Assembly: GCF_037977235.1 (NCBI RefSeq)
Contig: NZ_CP150276.1
Location: forward strand, 3,410,001-3,474,000
Length of the DNA: 64,000 nt
Reading direction: 5' to 3'
DNA from: Paenibacillus sp. FSL K6-0276
GTDB taxonomy: Bacteria > Bacillota > Bacilli > Paenibacillales > Paenibacillaceae
Shown here: in pieces, positions 18,312-28,065 of the stretch
How the letters are laid out: the number at the start of each line of letters is the position of its first letter
Numbering within the stretch: the first letter of the stretch is position 1
Translations under genes and position numbers: made by a program
Notes under the pieces: generated by a model
What the model saw: only the letters and a program-made list of their open reading frames with translations
The model's database searches: none
Told to the model about the DNA's origin: nothing

Positions 18312-19116
18312 TCCTCCCACTGTTATATAATATTCATTAACTTACTTTTAATTACTAGCATACTCGGTAGAGTCAATCATACGACTGATATTTTCATTCG
18401 TCAACCTCATTTCGACATTTACGAAAAGTTATTATTTTCACAAAGATAAGAAATGGTAATTGTGATCAATGTCACAAAGATAAGCGCAAAACTTTATTCA
18501 TATTTACAGTATAAAAAAGAACGAGTCCAAAACAAAAAATCCGCGTCCAGCGCGGATTTAATGAATCAATGCTCTATTCATCTATCAGGGTGGACTTGCA
18601 TAAATCTTCTTTTAAAAATGGAAGGTCAAGCTATTCCCTACTTCTGTCTTCACTCCGTTGGTAATTCCAAGTAAATCTGTGGAAATTGAGTTTTGGTCAT
18701 GCAAATTTGATCCCGAGATAAAGGTTAAACTAATCAAATACCAATATTGTCTTTGCCTTAAGGTAACCTTTTGGGAGACTTATTTTGAGATATCCTATTG
18801 CGGGTTTTCCATTCTCGCATCGTTGGTTCGAACTGAGGAGTCCTTATTTTGAAAAAACATGTCATTTCGACGTCCTATTGGACTCAGATGCAGTTATTTG
18901 TTCAAATGCCCCCCCTATTCTGACCAAATGTATGGCAATAAGGGCTATACGGTCCGCCTCAGTTCAGAAGCTAAGTGTGCTCATAAGTTATTTTCACATG
19001 TGTCACCATAAATAAGGCCTAATGGGATTTAAGTGGTTGAGCTATTGCTGAGATATGACAGCGTTATTCCTGTCCTTTCATGTGCGTTTTTTTTGTGTTT
19101 TCCCTTAGCTTTTTGC
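18312..19116. other. Long intergenic stretch with one terminator-like hairpin
   Basis: About 800 bases without a recognisable gene on either strand. A hairpin AATCCGCG/CGCGGATT at 18537-18561 has a T-run on the minus strand (18530-18536), as if ending a lost minus-strand transcript. The stretch just upstream of zwf (18312-18450) probably holds its promoter, but none is convincing. Confidence 0.5.
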
Positions 19117-19715
19117 CTAACATAACTCCGATAGCCTTCTAATTTCAGAGGACATCCTTTCGTTGACTGGATAGATTTGATCCAAATAATTCAATATATT
19201 AATTGCAGATTCCGGTACTTTGTTATAGCCCTGTAACATTTCACCCAGAGTATTCGAAAATTGAGATATATTGCCTCAAACCTTCTATCGTTTCCAAAAA
19301 TGTCGGGATAACCATACACTTCTGACTCGAGTAAATGCGTTTCCGACAATAATCTGTCCACTGCATGCCCCTCAACAAACCTTGTAGCAGATAACTTTTC
19401 TCCTCTAGCGTATCTGCCAAGTCCCACATATAAATTGGTTAACGCTTCATTCACTTCACGGTCAATAGTTTCTGATCTCAAGCTAGGAGCTTGCTTCATA
19501 GGCTTCACGATACTTTCATTCTCATAAAATGATTTCTTCCAGACTATTCTTCCTTCGGAATAGGTACACCCCTCTAATTCCTGTTCTTCAAATACTACGT
19601 ATTCTCCATAAATACCATCCTCAAAAAGAATCTTACAACCGTTCTTTTTTTTAAGGGCAGGGTCTTGGGCGGGAAATTCTAATACATGCAGTAGATCTTC
19701 TGGTTTCCAATCCAT
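19117..19715 (-). pseudogene. Frameshifted nucleotidyltransferase-like protein, N-terminus lost
   Basis: The open frame 19715-19191 encodes a segment like the middle of nucleotidyltransferase-family proteins (WKPEDLLHVL, KNGCKILFEDGIYGEY, SEGRIVWKKSF, ARGEKLSATRFVEGHAVDR). Around 19255-19275 the family-like sequence switches frame: after GNDRRFEA the other frame continues with FSNTLGEMLQGYN and AINILNYLDQIYP and ends at a TAG at 19119-19117. A single-base shift explains this. The catalytic N-terminal domain is missing; the frame begins just where a GNAT remnant on the other strand ends. I read it as dead. The family name is from pattern memory and less certain than the frameshift itself. Confidence 0.6.
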
Positions 19716-19720
19716 TTACA

Positions 19721-19828
19721 CACATCCGCTTAGGCGTCGTCACCGATAATGAACTTGCTCTAAATCTATATCTTAGAGCTGGCTTTGAGATCACAGCAGA
19801 ATTTCATTATTACGTTGGCGGGATTTGA
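19721..19828 (+). pseudogene. C-terminal fragment of a GNAT acetyltransferase
   Basis: Plus-strand codons 19730-19828 read LGVVTDNELALNLYLRAGFE and on to FHYY and a TGA stop. This is the typical last strand pair of GNAT acetyltransferases (V-x-x-x-N-x-x-A-x-x-L-Y-x-x-x-G-F). There is no start or N-terminal part; the fragment abuts the truncated nucleotidyltransferase, so one deletion probably removed both N-termini. Confidence 0.65.
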
Positions 19829-19834
19829 TACATG

Positions 19835-19865
19835 AAAAAAGGGTGTCCCATTCAGGGGCACCCTT
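19835..19865 (-). terminator. Terminator of the SRPBCC gene
   Basis: Minus strand: AAGGGTG and CCC pair with GGG and CACCCTT, followed by six T. It begins 26 bases after the stop of the gene at 19891. Confidence 0.85.
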
Positions 19866-19890
19866 CGCTTTAGTTACAGCAGTTATCTTC

Positions 19891-20319
19891 TTAGAATACG
19901 GACTCTGCCACATCCTTAAGTACAGCTAAAATCGACTGACCTTCCTCACCTTGAGATTCCTGATGGGTTGTCCCTGGTCTATTATCATTCTGTTCGATAA
20001 TCAATAAAATTTCATTTCCTTCTTCAATCAGTGTATAGCTCATGATGAAGTAATTTTCCGGCTTATCTTCCAAATCTGGACGAGGTGCAAAGAGTGTGTA
20101 CTTGATCAACTTATAGGGTTCATATTCCAATACTTTCCCCCACTGTTCGTAGACATTCCCATCCCACTCACTATGAAAACGAATCTCGCTGCCGATTTGC
20201 CAATCTGTAAGTAGATCGCTCCCATACTGCCACTGTTTAACTAATTCTGGCTTTGTAATTGCATCCCATACCTTCTTCGCTGATGCATGGATCAATACTC
20301 GGGAAGTTTGCGTGAACAC
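19891..20319 (-). CDS. SRPBCC / AHSA1-family protein
   Basis: A 142-residue START-like (AHSA1) protein. The N-terminal strand-helix VLIHASAKKVWDAITKPELVKQW is the family hallmark, followed by GSEIRFHSEW, the W-G-x-V-L-E-Y-E-P-Y-K-L-I-K-Y-T strand pair and a C-terminal helix (ILAVLKDVAESVF). Members bind hydrophobic ligands or act as co-chaperone-like proteins; the ligand here is unknown. The start is GTG 20319 with AGGAGG 7 bases upstream. It is monocistronic with its own terminator and divergent from the peptidase gene. Confidence 0.85.
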   Translation of the reverse strand: MFTQTSRVLIHASAKKVWDAITKPELVKQWQYGSDLLTDWQIGSEIRFHSEWDGNVYEQWGKVLEYEPYKLIKYTLFAPRPDLEDKPENYFIMSYTLIEEGNEILLIIEQNDNRPGTTHQESQGEEGQSILAVLKDVAESVF

Positions 20320-20533
20320 ATAAATCCTCCTCTAAAAAAATACGAATGTAGTTTGCAGCATTAATCAACTCTATTTTTAAATAATATCAAGCCGCATTTC
20401 TCTTAACAAGTTTTTACACTTTTGCTCATTTGTTCTTTTTTCGACCATAAAAAGCTTACACAGGTCTATCGTAAATGGCTGTTCAGAATATATAATAGAT
20501 ACTATATGGAATAGAAAGGAAGTTGATTCGTTT

Positions 20534-22228
20534 ATGAAATTTGATGATTACCGCTACGAACGGCCAGATGTAGAGAAGTTCAAGCAAGACTTTAACAACC
20601 TGCTGAAAGATCTCAACGACACATCACCATTAGAGGTACAAAAAGCTTCCGTCACTGCCATTAACAAGCTTCGCAATGAGTTTGATACCATGCAGACATT
20701 GGTTAGCGTTCGCCATTCTATCAACACGACGGATGAATTTTACAAAGCCGAACAAGAATTCATGGACGAAATTGGGCCTGTCGTTCAGGAATACATAACC
20801 GACTACTACAAAGCACTCGTACATTCCAAATATAGAGCCGAGTTTGAAAAGGAATGGGGTGCTCAGTTACTCCAGCTTGCTGAAGTTTCGCTGCGGACAT
20901 TTAGTCCGGAAATCATTGAAGATTTACAATTGGAGAACAAACTTTCAACAGAATACTCCCAGCTTATCGCATCTGCCAAGATTCTTTTTGAAGGTGAAGA
21001 GCGTACACTGCCTCAACTCGCACCTTTCGAATTGTCTACAGACCGTGCTATGCGTAAAAGTGCTTCAGAAGCTCGTTTTGGTTTTATGTCCGAACATGAG
21101 GTTGAGTTTGACCGTATCTATGACGAGCTCGTCAAGGTCCGTGACCGCATAGCTAAAAAGCTTGGGTACAGCAACTTTGTTCAGCTAGGTTATGACCGAA
21201 TGATGCGGACCGACTATAATGCTGAAATGGTTGCTAATTTCCGCAAACAAGTTCTTGAATATATCGTACCTGTATCCCAACAGCTAAAGAAACGTCAGAC
21301 TGAACGCCTGGGTCTCGATGAATTGAAATATTTCGACGAGAACTTTAGCTTTAAGACCGGGAACGCTACCCCTAAAGGAGATCCAGACTGGATTGTAGCT
21401 AACGGAAAGAAGATGTATAAAGAGCTCTCCCCTGAAACGGATGAATTCTTTACTTTTATGCTAGAGAATAATCTAGTGGATCTAGTAAGCAAAAAAGGAA
21501 AACAAGGCGGTGGATATTGCACCTATTTCAGCCAATACCAAGCCCCTTTTATTTTCTCGAATTTCAACGGAACCTCTGGGGATATTGATGTCCTAACTCA
21601 TGAAGTGGGTCATGCCTTCCAGGTTTACGAAAGCCGTAATATTAACGTACCTGAATATGCTTTCCCAACTTACGAAGCCTGTGAAATTCATTCTATGAGT
21701 ATGGAATTCTTTGCTTGGCCATGGATGGATTTGTTCTTTGAGGAAGATGCGGACAAATACCGCTTCAATCATTTATCAGATAGCCTTCAGTTTATTCCTT
21801 ACGGTGTTTCTGTCGATGAATTCCAACATTTTGTTTATAGCAACCCTGAAGCAACCGCTACCGAACGCAAACAGGCTTGGAGAGAAATCGAGAAGAAATA
21901 CTTACCGCATCGTAATTATGAAGGTAACACTTATCTGGAACAAGGTGGTTTCTGGCATAAACAAGGCCATATCTTTGCCTCACCGTTCTACTACATTGAC
22001 TATACACTAGCACAGCTATGTGCCTTCCAGTTCTGGAAACGTTCAAATGAAGATTTCAAAACCGCTTGGAGCGATTATTTGGAGCTGTGCCAAGCTGGAG
22101 GAAGCAAGTCCTTTATTAAGCTGGTTGAGCTTGCGGGTCTGACTTCGCCTTTTGAAGATGGCTGCATCAGCTCGGTTATCGGGGATATTGAAGGATGGTT
22201 GAACAGCATTAATGATAAAGAGCTTTAA
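20534..22228 (+). CDS. M3-family oligoendopeptidase
   Basis: A 564-residue zinc metallopeptidase of family M3 (PepF/oligoendopeptidase group), which cleaves short cytosolic peptides. The active-site motif HEVGH is at residues 356-360, with THEVGHAFQVYES around it, and the third zinc ligand Glu is in the segment EACEIHSMSMEFF about 25 residues later. Length agrees with the M3B group (about 560-600). The N-terminal helical domain is complete and there is no signal peptide. ATG 20534 has AAAGGAAG about 10 bases upstream. A terminator follows 60 bases after the stop, so it is monocistronic. Confidence 0.93.
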   Translation: MKFDDYRYERPDVEKFKQDFNNLLKDLNDTSPLEVQKASVTAINKLRNEFDTMQTLVSVRHSINTTDEFYKAEQEFMDEIGPVVQEYITDYYKALVHSKYRAEFEKEWGAQLLQLAEVSLRTFSPEIIEDLQLENKLSTEYSQLIASAKILFEGEERTLPQLAPFELSTDRAMRKSASEARFGFMSEHEVEFDRIYDELVKVRDRIAKKLGYSNFVQLGYDRMMRTDYNAEMVANFRKQVLEYIVPVSQQLKKRQTERLGLDELKYFDENFSFKTGNATPKGDPDWIVANGKKMYKELSPETDEFFTFMLENNLVDLVSKKGKQGGGYCTYFSQYQAPFIFSNFNGTSGDIDVLTHEVGHAFQVYESRNINVPEYAFPTYEACEIHSMSMEFFAWPWMDLFFEEDADKYRFNHLSDSLQFIPYGVSVDEFQHFVYSNPEATATERKQAWREIEKKYLPHRNYEGNTYLEQGGFWHKQGHIFASPFYYIDYTLAQLCAFQFWKRSNEDFKTAWSDYLELCQAGGSKSFIKLVELAGLTSPFEDGCISSVIGDIEGWLNSINDKEL

Positions 22229-22291
22229 GAATAGCTGTCCAACAACTACCGAACTCACATTGAATCCAATAATAAATGCTGAATAAACTAC

Positions 22292-22333
22292 AAAAAGCAA
22301 TCCCTGCTGCCTCAAGGCAAGGATTGCTTTTTT
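22292..22333 (+). terminator. Terminator of the M3 peptidase gene
   Basis: AAAAGCAATCC pairs with GGATTGCTTTT, with an inner TGCC/GGCA, then six T. Confidence 0.9.
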
Positions 22334-22499
22334 GTATATTTAAGTTAAATCTTGTTTTATGGTTTCAATTATATAATCGGTAAACTTTGATTCTTTTAAA
22401 ATCTCATATAAGCCGTGATATTATTACAAAGTAGCTAGAGTTAAGTTCTTCATATAAAAAACTGCCTTACTTTCAAAATAAATTTGATTATATTATTCG

Positions 22500-24731
22500 T
22501 TGGTTAATAAAGGTGGAATCAATATTTTCAGTAGAACTATAAAAATACTAGAAGAGTTAATTTTAGATGGAATTTCAGAGCAAACAGAGGGGAGAATAAA
22601 CCAGTTAATTTCGATACTAAAGGGTGGTGCTATTGATGTAACTTCTTTCTTTGAGATCGCGGATTTAATAGAACAAATCTTGGTTTTTCTCCGTGAATAA
22701 AAATACAATTCCGCCATAAATATGGTCGAAAGATTAAGCGATGAGCTTTTACAATTGGAAGAAGACAACCGTACGGACGGCAAAGACTCATTAAGCTTTC
22801 CCCACCTAACGATTGCCTTCATAAATTCAAGCCTTTCCATATATTTGGAGAATGTTGGATTATATGCAAAATCATTTAACATTCTAAGTAAATCCAAAGA
22901 TCCATGTGTACACCCTTTTGATTTTGTTACACGTGAGGGTCGAGCTACACTTAGCAGAACATTAGAGATGGACCTTTTTCTGTTGGACATTGGAAAAATT
23001 AATCCGGAGCTCGTTCGTTCGTTTTTTCTAAGACGTGCCTATACGCACTTCAAATTATTATCCGTCTTGGGCAATGTTAATAATGAGGCCGGCTTAGCTT
23101 TCGAACAGTACAAAATTTATGCAGTGGAATCCGAATTAACTTTGCTTGATCTTAAATTTTATGCCAATTATTTGGAAGTTTATTATACAGGAAATTTGGA
23201 TTACTCCCCTGAAATCGAGAGAGTAATCTCTATTCTTAAAGATGGGTATGCTCAAGAAAGGAACCCTAATCACAGATTCTTAATCGCCTCTGCACTTGCA
23301 AAAACATTAAAAGAAAAGTCCTGGATTGAAGCGGCGCTGCAAGAACGCGAAACTTACGATTGGGAAGGATATTATGAAATGCTTCTGCTCCATGCGTGCT
23401 ACGCGGAAACATTCAATGAGCAGCAGGCCTTGAACATTCTGTGGGAATTTTTAGGAATAGCAAATGAAATGAGCAGCGATCGAATGATGTTTGACTTGTG
23501 CAAACAAAAAAATTCGAAGCTGTATACTTACTTATTATATGAATCTATGAAAAAAGGAAATTATGATTTCGTGATCTCACTAACGTATAACTGGAATGCC
23601 TATAAACCAGAAAATACGGATTTCCAATCGGTTGAAGACAAGAATATTTGTGTGCTGCTACCTAACCTTCCAAGTCCTAATGGTGTCATTATTATTCTGA
23701 AATATAATCAAACGATTAAGATAATCCCACTTCAGAGCGAGGTAACGCTTGATGAGATTCTTGATCTGAAAAATATAATTGAGGAAGGTTGGCATCTCAT
23801 CACCAGGCAAGCGTTGAACTATGATCTACGGGCTTTAGAGGAACAACAACGGCAGGTCGACGCTTCGGTAGAATACATAAAAAAAATCCGTGAATTCATC
23901 AACATAGATTCTTTAATTGAGAACTTCGCAGATATTCCGCAGGATATTTCTTTTGAGTATATTGAGACAACGTGGCTTAACATACCTATCATCTCTGTAC
24001 TGTCCGCTGATTTGTCTAACCCTTTCTTTATCACAAGTGGATATGAGACTAAGCCTGCATCCGCTATTCACAAGGCCATGATCTGGATAAACGATGAGGG
24101 GATGTCTTTTGCCCAATTTGAATTGGAGGCTTTGGAGATTTTATTGCGGCGGAATAATGTTTAGATAGATATTTATAGCGGAGAGGAATTAACCAAAGAG
24201 CTTTTTCTGGAAAAATACCAGGATGCTGACTATGATTTATTGTGGATTATTACTCATGGACAATTTGAGTTTAATAACCCGCCGAATTCTTATATTTATG
24301 TCTCCCCAACAGAAACTGTAACTGCTTGGGAACTGCAAAAGTTTTCATTTTCCAGAGAATCCGGAAGACGCCTCATATTAAATGCATGCTACAGCGGTTG
24401 TTCAGATGTTCGGCATAACAGCATGAATTTTATTGGTATCGCCCAGTCTCTGGTAAGCCCTTATCAGGAGGTTCTAGGACATCTATGGTTTGTCCATGAT
24501 TTGGCTTCTGCTACATTGGGTGTGTTCACCTTAGACTATATATTACAGGGCATCGGCATTGAAAAATCAGTTCAATTGGCTAGCAGAAATATGCTCTCTG
24601 ATAATGAAGCTATTGCAGCAAGGATTGAAGCTATTCAACCCGAGCTTGGAATTTCCGAACGAATTCGCAGAAATGCTCACATTGAGCTAAAACAGCCTTT
24701 TTACTCAATGTCATCCATACTATATAAATAA
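22500..24731 (+). pseudogene. CHAT-domain (caspase-like) protein gene interrupted by two in-frame stops
   Basis: One reading frame runs from a TTG at 22500 to TAA at 24729, about 743 codons, broken only by TAA at 22698 and TAG at 24162. No frameshift is needed. The N-terminal two thirds are helical and TPR-like in texture (YAKSFNILSK, LRRAYTHFKLLSVLGN, ALNILWEFLGIANE). The C-terminal third is a CHAT peptidase domain: DLLWIITHGQ with the catalytic His codon at 24255, LILNACYSGC with the Cys codon at 24387, then GLWxVxD-like GHLWFVHDLASATLG. CHAT proteins are caspase-like cysteine peptidases, often in abortive defence or cell death systems. The ribosome site of TTG 22500 is poor and a TGA lies 15 bases upstream in frame, so the true N-terminus may be lost. 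Pieces could still be translated separately, for example 22722-24164. Confidence 0.72.
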
Positions 24732-25012
24732 AAAACATTCTTGAAAAGCCCATATTCATCAACTTACATGGGGAGCAGTGTAAATTTGGGACAAGGCTTC
24801 TTGGTCATGTCGATTTATGTGCAGGCGCTAAGGAATAATTCGGTACACGAATATAGTAATACTAAATAATGGATAGCTTCATGGTATAAGTATGCTATTG
24901 TTAATGTAAGATAATCATCGGCATTCACGAAAACCTTCTGTTCAACTATCAGGAGTTCCCAGCGATCGTTGAAGCACCTGTACTTCCTAAAAAACTAGCC
25001 ACCTCAGAGATA

Positions 25013-25396
25013 CTATTTACTTCGGCGCTTATCTTCTGCTTTTTTGATATTCTCAGCCACTCTATATTTAACGATCTTACTAATTAATTCATAAGGCATC
25101 GGCTGATCAATAGGGAATTGAATGGATCCTTTTGCTCCTTTATAGCCTGACAATTCTTCTTTAAAAGCATCAATCCCATTAGGGGTTGGATAAAATCCAA
25201 TATGGTTTTTGAAAGCAGCAAAATGAACCAGATTTCCGTGCAGTGCAAAAGTAGGCATCTGATAACTAATCTTTTCCTTTGCTTCAGGTGCCGCTTCTTT
25301 TATAACTCTTCTTAATGTACTAAGGATTTCCTGAATTTCAGGTGGAAACTTGGAAATATAGTCATCGATCGATTCATACGAAATTTTACCTTCCAT
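25013..25396 (-). CDS. DUF1801 family protein (YdhG-like)
   Basis: A 127-residue DUF1801 protein. Recognised by YIxxFPPEIQEILSTLRRVI, EKISYQMPTFALHGNLVHFAAFKNHIGFYP and the C-terminal KGSIQFPIDQPMPYELI. The Bacillus subtilis member YdhG has been described as a frataxin-like iron chaperone, which makes iron handling a possible but unproved role here. Acidic surface, no signal peptide. It lies 26 bases after the DUF4180 gene on the same strand and probably shares its operon with that gene and the ankyrin gene. Confidence 0.85.
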   Translation of the reverse strand: MEGKISYESIDDYISKFPPEIQEILSTLRRVIKEAAPEAKEKISYQMPTFALHGNLVHFAAFKNHIGFYPTPNGIDAFKEELSGYKGAKGSIQFPIDQPMPYELISKIVKYRVAENIKKAEDKRRSK

Positions 25397-25421
25397 AATA
25401 AGTCACCTCTCAGTTTCAAGT

Positions 25422-25790
25422 TCACGTTTCACTTTGATGCAGGGCTGTCAAAGCCTCTTCTACTGAACCTTTGAATAGGATTTTATCCCCTTGATTGCAT
25501 TCGTAAATAAAATCATTCAGACTTTTACTATTATAGCCAGTAAATTCTCCTACAATAGCCACTCGCATCTGGTAGTTTGTATATTTCTGAAGAATCTCTC
25601 CGGCAATTCCCGTCTTTAGCTCAAAAAAATCATCAGTGATTTGTTCTTTTCTTAAAAGCATTTTATCGAATTCTTGATATTTCACGTTTGCCATTAGATC
25701 CAAAGCATCATTTACATTATGAATTACGATACCCTCGCCGGAGATCAAAGCTACTGTTGAATTGTCTTTGCGGTTTATTGTGATTTCCAT
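25422..25790 (-). CDS. DUF4180 family protein
   Basis: A 122-residue protein of the DUF4180 type: VALISGEGIVIHNVNDALDL, ITDDFFELKTGIAGEILQKY, RVAIVGEFTGYNSKSLNDFIYE and a C-terminal VEEALTAL. Its biochemical function is unknown to me. The ATG at 25790 is one base after the stop of the ankyrin gene, with AAAGGAGC 8 bases upstream inside the end of that gene, so the two are translationally linked. Confidence 0.8.
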   Translation of the reverse strand: MEITINRKDNSTVALISGEGIVIHNVNDALDLMANVKYQEFDKMLLRKEQITDDFFELKTGIAGEILQKYTNYQMRVAIVGEFTGYNSKSLNDFIYECNQGDKILFKGSVEEALTALHQSET

Positions 25791-25791
25791 T

Positions 25792-26190
25792 CTAAATTGC
25801 TCCTTTTTCAATAAGAAATTCCTTAACGTTATGGTTTCCTTGTTGGATGGCCACAGCTAATGCTGATTCACCACCTTCAATTTTAGCATGGATATCAGCT
25901 CCATGTTCGATCAACAAGCGGATCATCTCCACATTATCAGCATGAAAAGCTGCAGAATGCAAGGCAGTATGTCCATCACTATCAAAAATATTGGTCTGTG
26001 CACCATTGTCTAACAATACCTGCACCACTGCCTTTTTACTAAAATGAGCTGCATATCCCAAAAGCGTAAGACCGTCGTTATTTTCCGTATTTACTAGACT
26101 CGGATGAGCTTCCAGGATTTCATTAAGTCGCAAAGCATCCCCTGATTGTCCTGCCTGAAATACATCATTAATAATTGGATTCAATCCCAT
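25792..26190 (-). CDS. Small ankyrin-repeat protein
   Basis: A 132-residue protein made of about three ankyrin repeats: GLTLLGYAAHFSKKAVVQVL, GHTALHSAAFHADNVEMIRL and GESALAVAIQQGNHNVKEFL, each followed by a LI/LL-x-x-GA turn. Such proteins bind other proteins; no catalytic part is present. The ATG at 26190 opens the three-gene unit ankyrin, DUF4180, DUF1801. This trio probably acts on a common unknown target, which is inference only. Confidence 0.88.
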   Translation of the reverse strand: MGLNPIINDVFQAGQSGDALRLNEILEAHPSLVNTENNDGLTLLGYAAHFSKKAVVQVLLDNGAQTNIFDSDGHTALHSAAFHADNVEMIRLLIEHGADIHAKIEGGESALAVAIQQGNHNVKEFLIEKGAI

Positions 26191-26543
26191 TTGATTTCGC
26201 CTCTTTTCAACGTATCCTATGTGCCGCGATTTTAAATTAAGTCTGACTTTTGTAGGGGCGCTCTACGGTCCGTTACGTTCATCTGGTATCCCAATATGGT
26301 TTATCAATCACAATAAAACCGCCTAAAGAGGCGGCAATAAACGAATATCTTGGCTAAGTTACTTTCAAATATTGGGTCGCCCACCCAAGCGTCATCCGAA
26401 TTCAAAATGTTCATAAGAAAGATAAATACAAACAACAGTAAGAATAAAAAAGACCACCGTAATCCGCTACATATATTACCTCGGTCTAAGGACATTTAGA
26501 ATAAAAAGGTGTTTTGGCATTGAGCCTGACTGTTAATCTACAC
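26191..26543. other. Intergenic region before the first MerR operon
   Basis: No gene is supported. A hairpin CCGCC/GGCGG at 26319-26334 with a T-rich side on the minus strand could end a minus-strand transcript. A 63-codon frame reads through it from the minus strand with one hydrophobic segment, but it has no convincing ribosome site and no family resemblance. Confidence 0.4.
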
Positions 26544-26574
26544 TTGACCTTAGGTCAGACCTAAGGTTTATAGT
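26544..26574 (+). promoter_or_regulatory. MerR-type promoter with 19-bp spacer and perfect dyad
   Basis: -35 TTGACC (26544-26549), 19-base spacer, -10 TATAGT (26569-26574). The perfect palindrome CCTTAGGTCAGACCTAAGG (26548-26566) fills the spacer. Overlong spacers with a dyad are the signature of MerR-activated promoters, so the regulator encoded just downstream probably controls itself and its operon here. Confidence 0.8.
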
Positions 26575-26611
26575 TAATTCAACAAATAACTTACAGTGAG
26601 GAGCACCGCCA

Positions 26612-27388
26612 TTGAATCATTACATTACGATTGGTGAACTTTCAAAGCTTATGAATGTGTCCGTACACCAAATACGATATTTTGAAGAAAAAGAGATTCT
26701 ATACCCAGCCTATACAGACAATAATCAGTACCGGATGTACGGCATCGATGAAATATATCAGTTGGCCCAAATCTTATTACTCCGCAAATTGAACGTGCCT
26801 GTCAGCACGATTAACAAAAGTTTGAATAGCTTCACCACAAATGACTATCATCAGCTTTTGGTGCAATCGTTAAGCAAGGTAACCACTGAAATAAACCAGC
26901 TTATTATGTTACAGCAGTTTATACAAAAGGTACTGAAAGAGCATGAAGATTGGAACAACCTGGAGGGCAATTATCACATTAAACATGTGGACACTCGTCA
27001 TCTAAAAAAGTGGATAGAACTCGAAGAAAATACGACACTTACCGCTCGAAGTCTGTATGAAAAAAAGCCGCAACTGTCTCATTTGTTTGAAACGGATCTG
27101 CATTATTTGTACGATTCGAAGAAAGCAACATTATGTTTTGAAACCACTCACTCACCGGACATCATTCTAGAAAAAGGTAGCTACCTTTATAAATCATTTT
27201 TCGTGACGGATGATCAGGACATTGAACATGAGATTGCTGAGCTGGAACTCTATTTAACACAACATCACTACACAACACAGGGGCAATTGATCATTTTGGA
27301 AAAATCCTATCTATCCATGTTCAACAATGACAAGCTTCATTATGAAATACAAATTAAAATCAATCCTAACCCGGAAGGTGTAGCATGA
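26612..27388 (+). CDS. MerR-family transcriptional regulator
   Basis: A 258-residue regulator. The N-terminal winged helix reads YITIGELSKLMNVSVHQIRYFEEKEIL and RMYGIDEIYQLAQILLLRKL, followed by a coiled-coil (about residues 80-115) and a 140-residue effector domain that I do not recognise; it could bind small drug-like molecules. The start is TTG with GAGGAG 9 bases upstream. The MerR-type promoter lies 37 bases before it. The stop overlaps the start of the GNAT gene (ATGA), so the regulator, acetyltransferase and hydrolase form one self-controlled operon. Confidence 0.87.
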   Translation: MNHYITIGELSKLMNVSVHQIRYFEEKEILYPAYTDNNQYRMYGIDEIYQLAQILLLRKLNVPVSTINKSLNSFTTNDYHQLLVQSLSKVTTEINQLIMLQQFIQKVLKEHEDWNNLEGNYHIKHVDTRHLKKWIELEENTTLTARSLYEKKPQLSHLFETDLHYLYDSKKATLCFETTHSPDIILEKGSYLYKSFFVTDDQDIEHEIAELELYLTQHHYTTQGQLIILEKSYLSMFNNDKLHYEIQIKINPNPEGVA

Positions 27389-28065
27389 TAAGTCTGAACT
27401 CGATCACCATTGATCCTTTCCATGAACAAGACCATATAACTGTAAGTAGACTTTTAGTAAATTCATTTCAAGGAAAGTTCCAAACTCTTGTTCCTCTAGA
27501 AGACGATGATATTGCTAACCTACTCATTGGGCTCTGGGAGCAAGATCCTAAGTCCGCAACAACACAACAAATCGTCGCCAAAGAAAATGGAGAAGTTGTC
27601 GGTACGCTCAGCTTAAAGTGGAAAGACAACCGATCCTCAGACAGAATTAAATTAAAATCGTCTCACCCGATCTCCTTTTCGCAGTTATTTAAGCAGTTTG
27701 GATACCTAAATGTATGCAAGTTTATGGTTGGGTTATATTTTTTGAATTATCAGCCTGAGGCAAATGAATGTTATGTAGAGCACTTGGCTGTTCGATCAAG
27801 CCACCGCAATAAGGGAATTGGCAAGCAGTTGCTTAGTTGGGCAATAGATTTTGCAAACAATCGTTCCGAAATTGACAAATTAACGCTACATGTTGCTGAC
27901 AACAATAAACGAGCCATTAACATGTACCAGCAGATGGACTTTGATATCGAACAATCTAACTATAACGGGATTAGACGCCTACTTTTTAAAGAGCCTATTT
28001 GGCATTACATGACATGGAGAGCACCGCTACACCCTAGGAGTTCAATGAATGAAAAAATATATTAA
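27385..28065 (+). CDS. GNAT-family N-acetyltransferase
   Basis: A 226-residue acetyltransferase. The acetyl-CoA pyrophosphate loop is SSHRNKGIGKQLLSWA (R-x-x-x-G-I-G), preceded by the strand CYVEHLAVRS and followed by LHVADNNKRAINMYQQMDF, the usual last strand-helix pair. Substrate unknown; it could be the compound sensed by the MerR protein. The ATG overlaps the MerR stop by 4 bases, and the gene overlaps the hydrolase start by 17 bases. The N-terminal 70 residues are longer than in minimal GNAT proteins. Confidence 0.87.
   Translation: MISLNSITIDPFHEQDHITVSRLLVNSFQGKFQTLVPLEDDDIANLLIGLWEQDPKSATTQQIVAKENGEVVGTLSLKWKDNRSSDRIKLKSSHPISFSQLFKQFGYLNVCKFMVGLYFLNYQPEANECYVEHLAVRSSHRNKGIGKQLLSWAIDFANNRSEIDKLTLHVADNNKRAINMYQQMDFDIEQSNYNGIRRLLFKEPIWHYMTWRAPLHPRSSMNEKIY

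Noticed and set aside
18453-19015. Several short plus-strand frames upstream of zwf
   Set aside because: No ribosome sites, no recognisable motifs and mutual overlap; treated as non-coding.
22493-22990. A 165-codon minus-strand frame over the start of the CHAT gene
   Set aside because: Antisense to the CHAT frame, no ribosome site and no recognisable domain.
26304-26495. A 63-codon minus-strand frame with a hydrophobic segment
   Set aside because: Reads through a terminator-like hairpin at its end, lacks a good ribosome site, and resembles no family I know.
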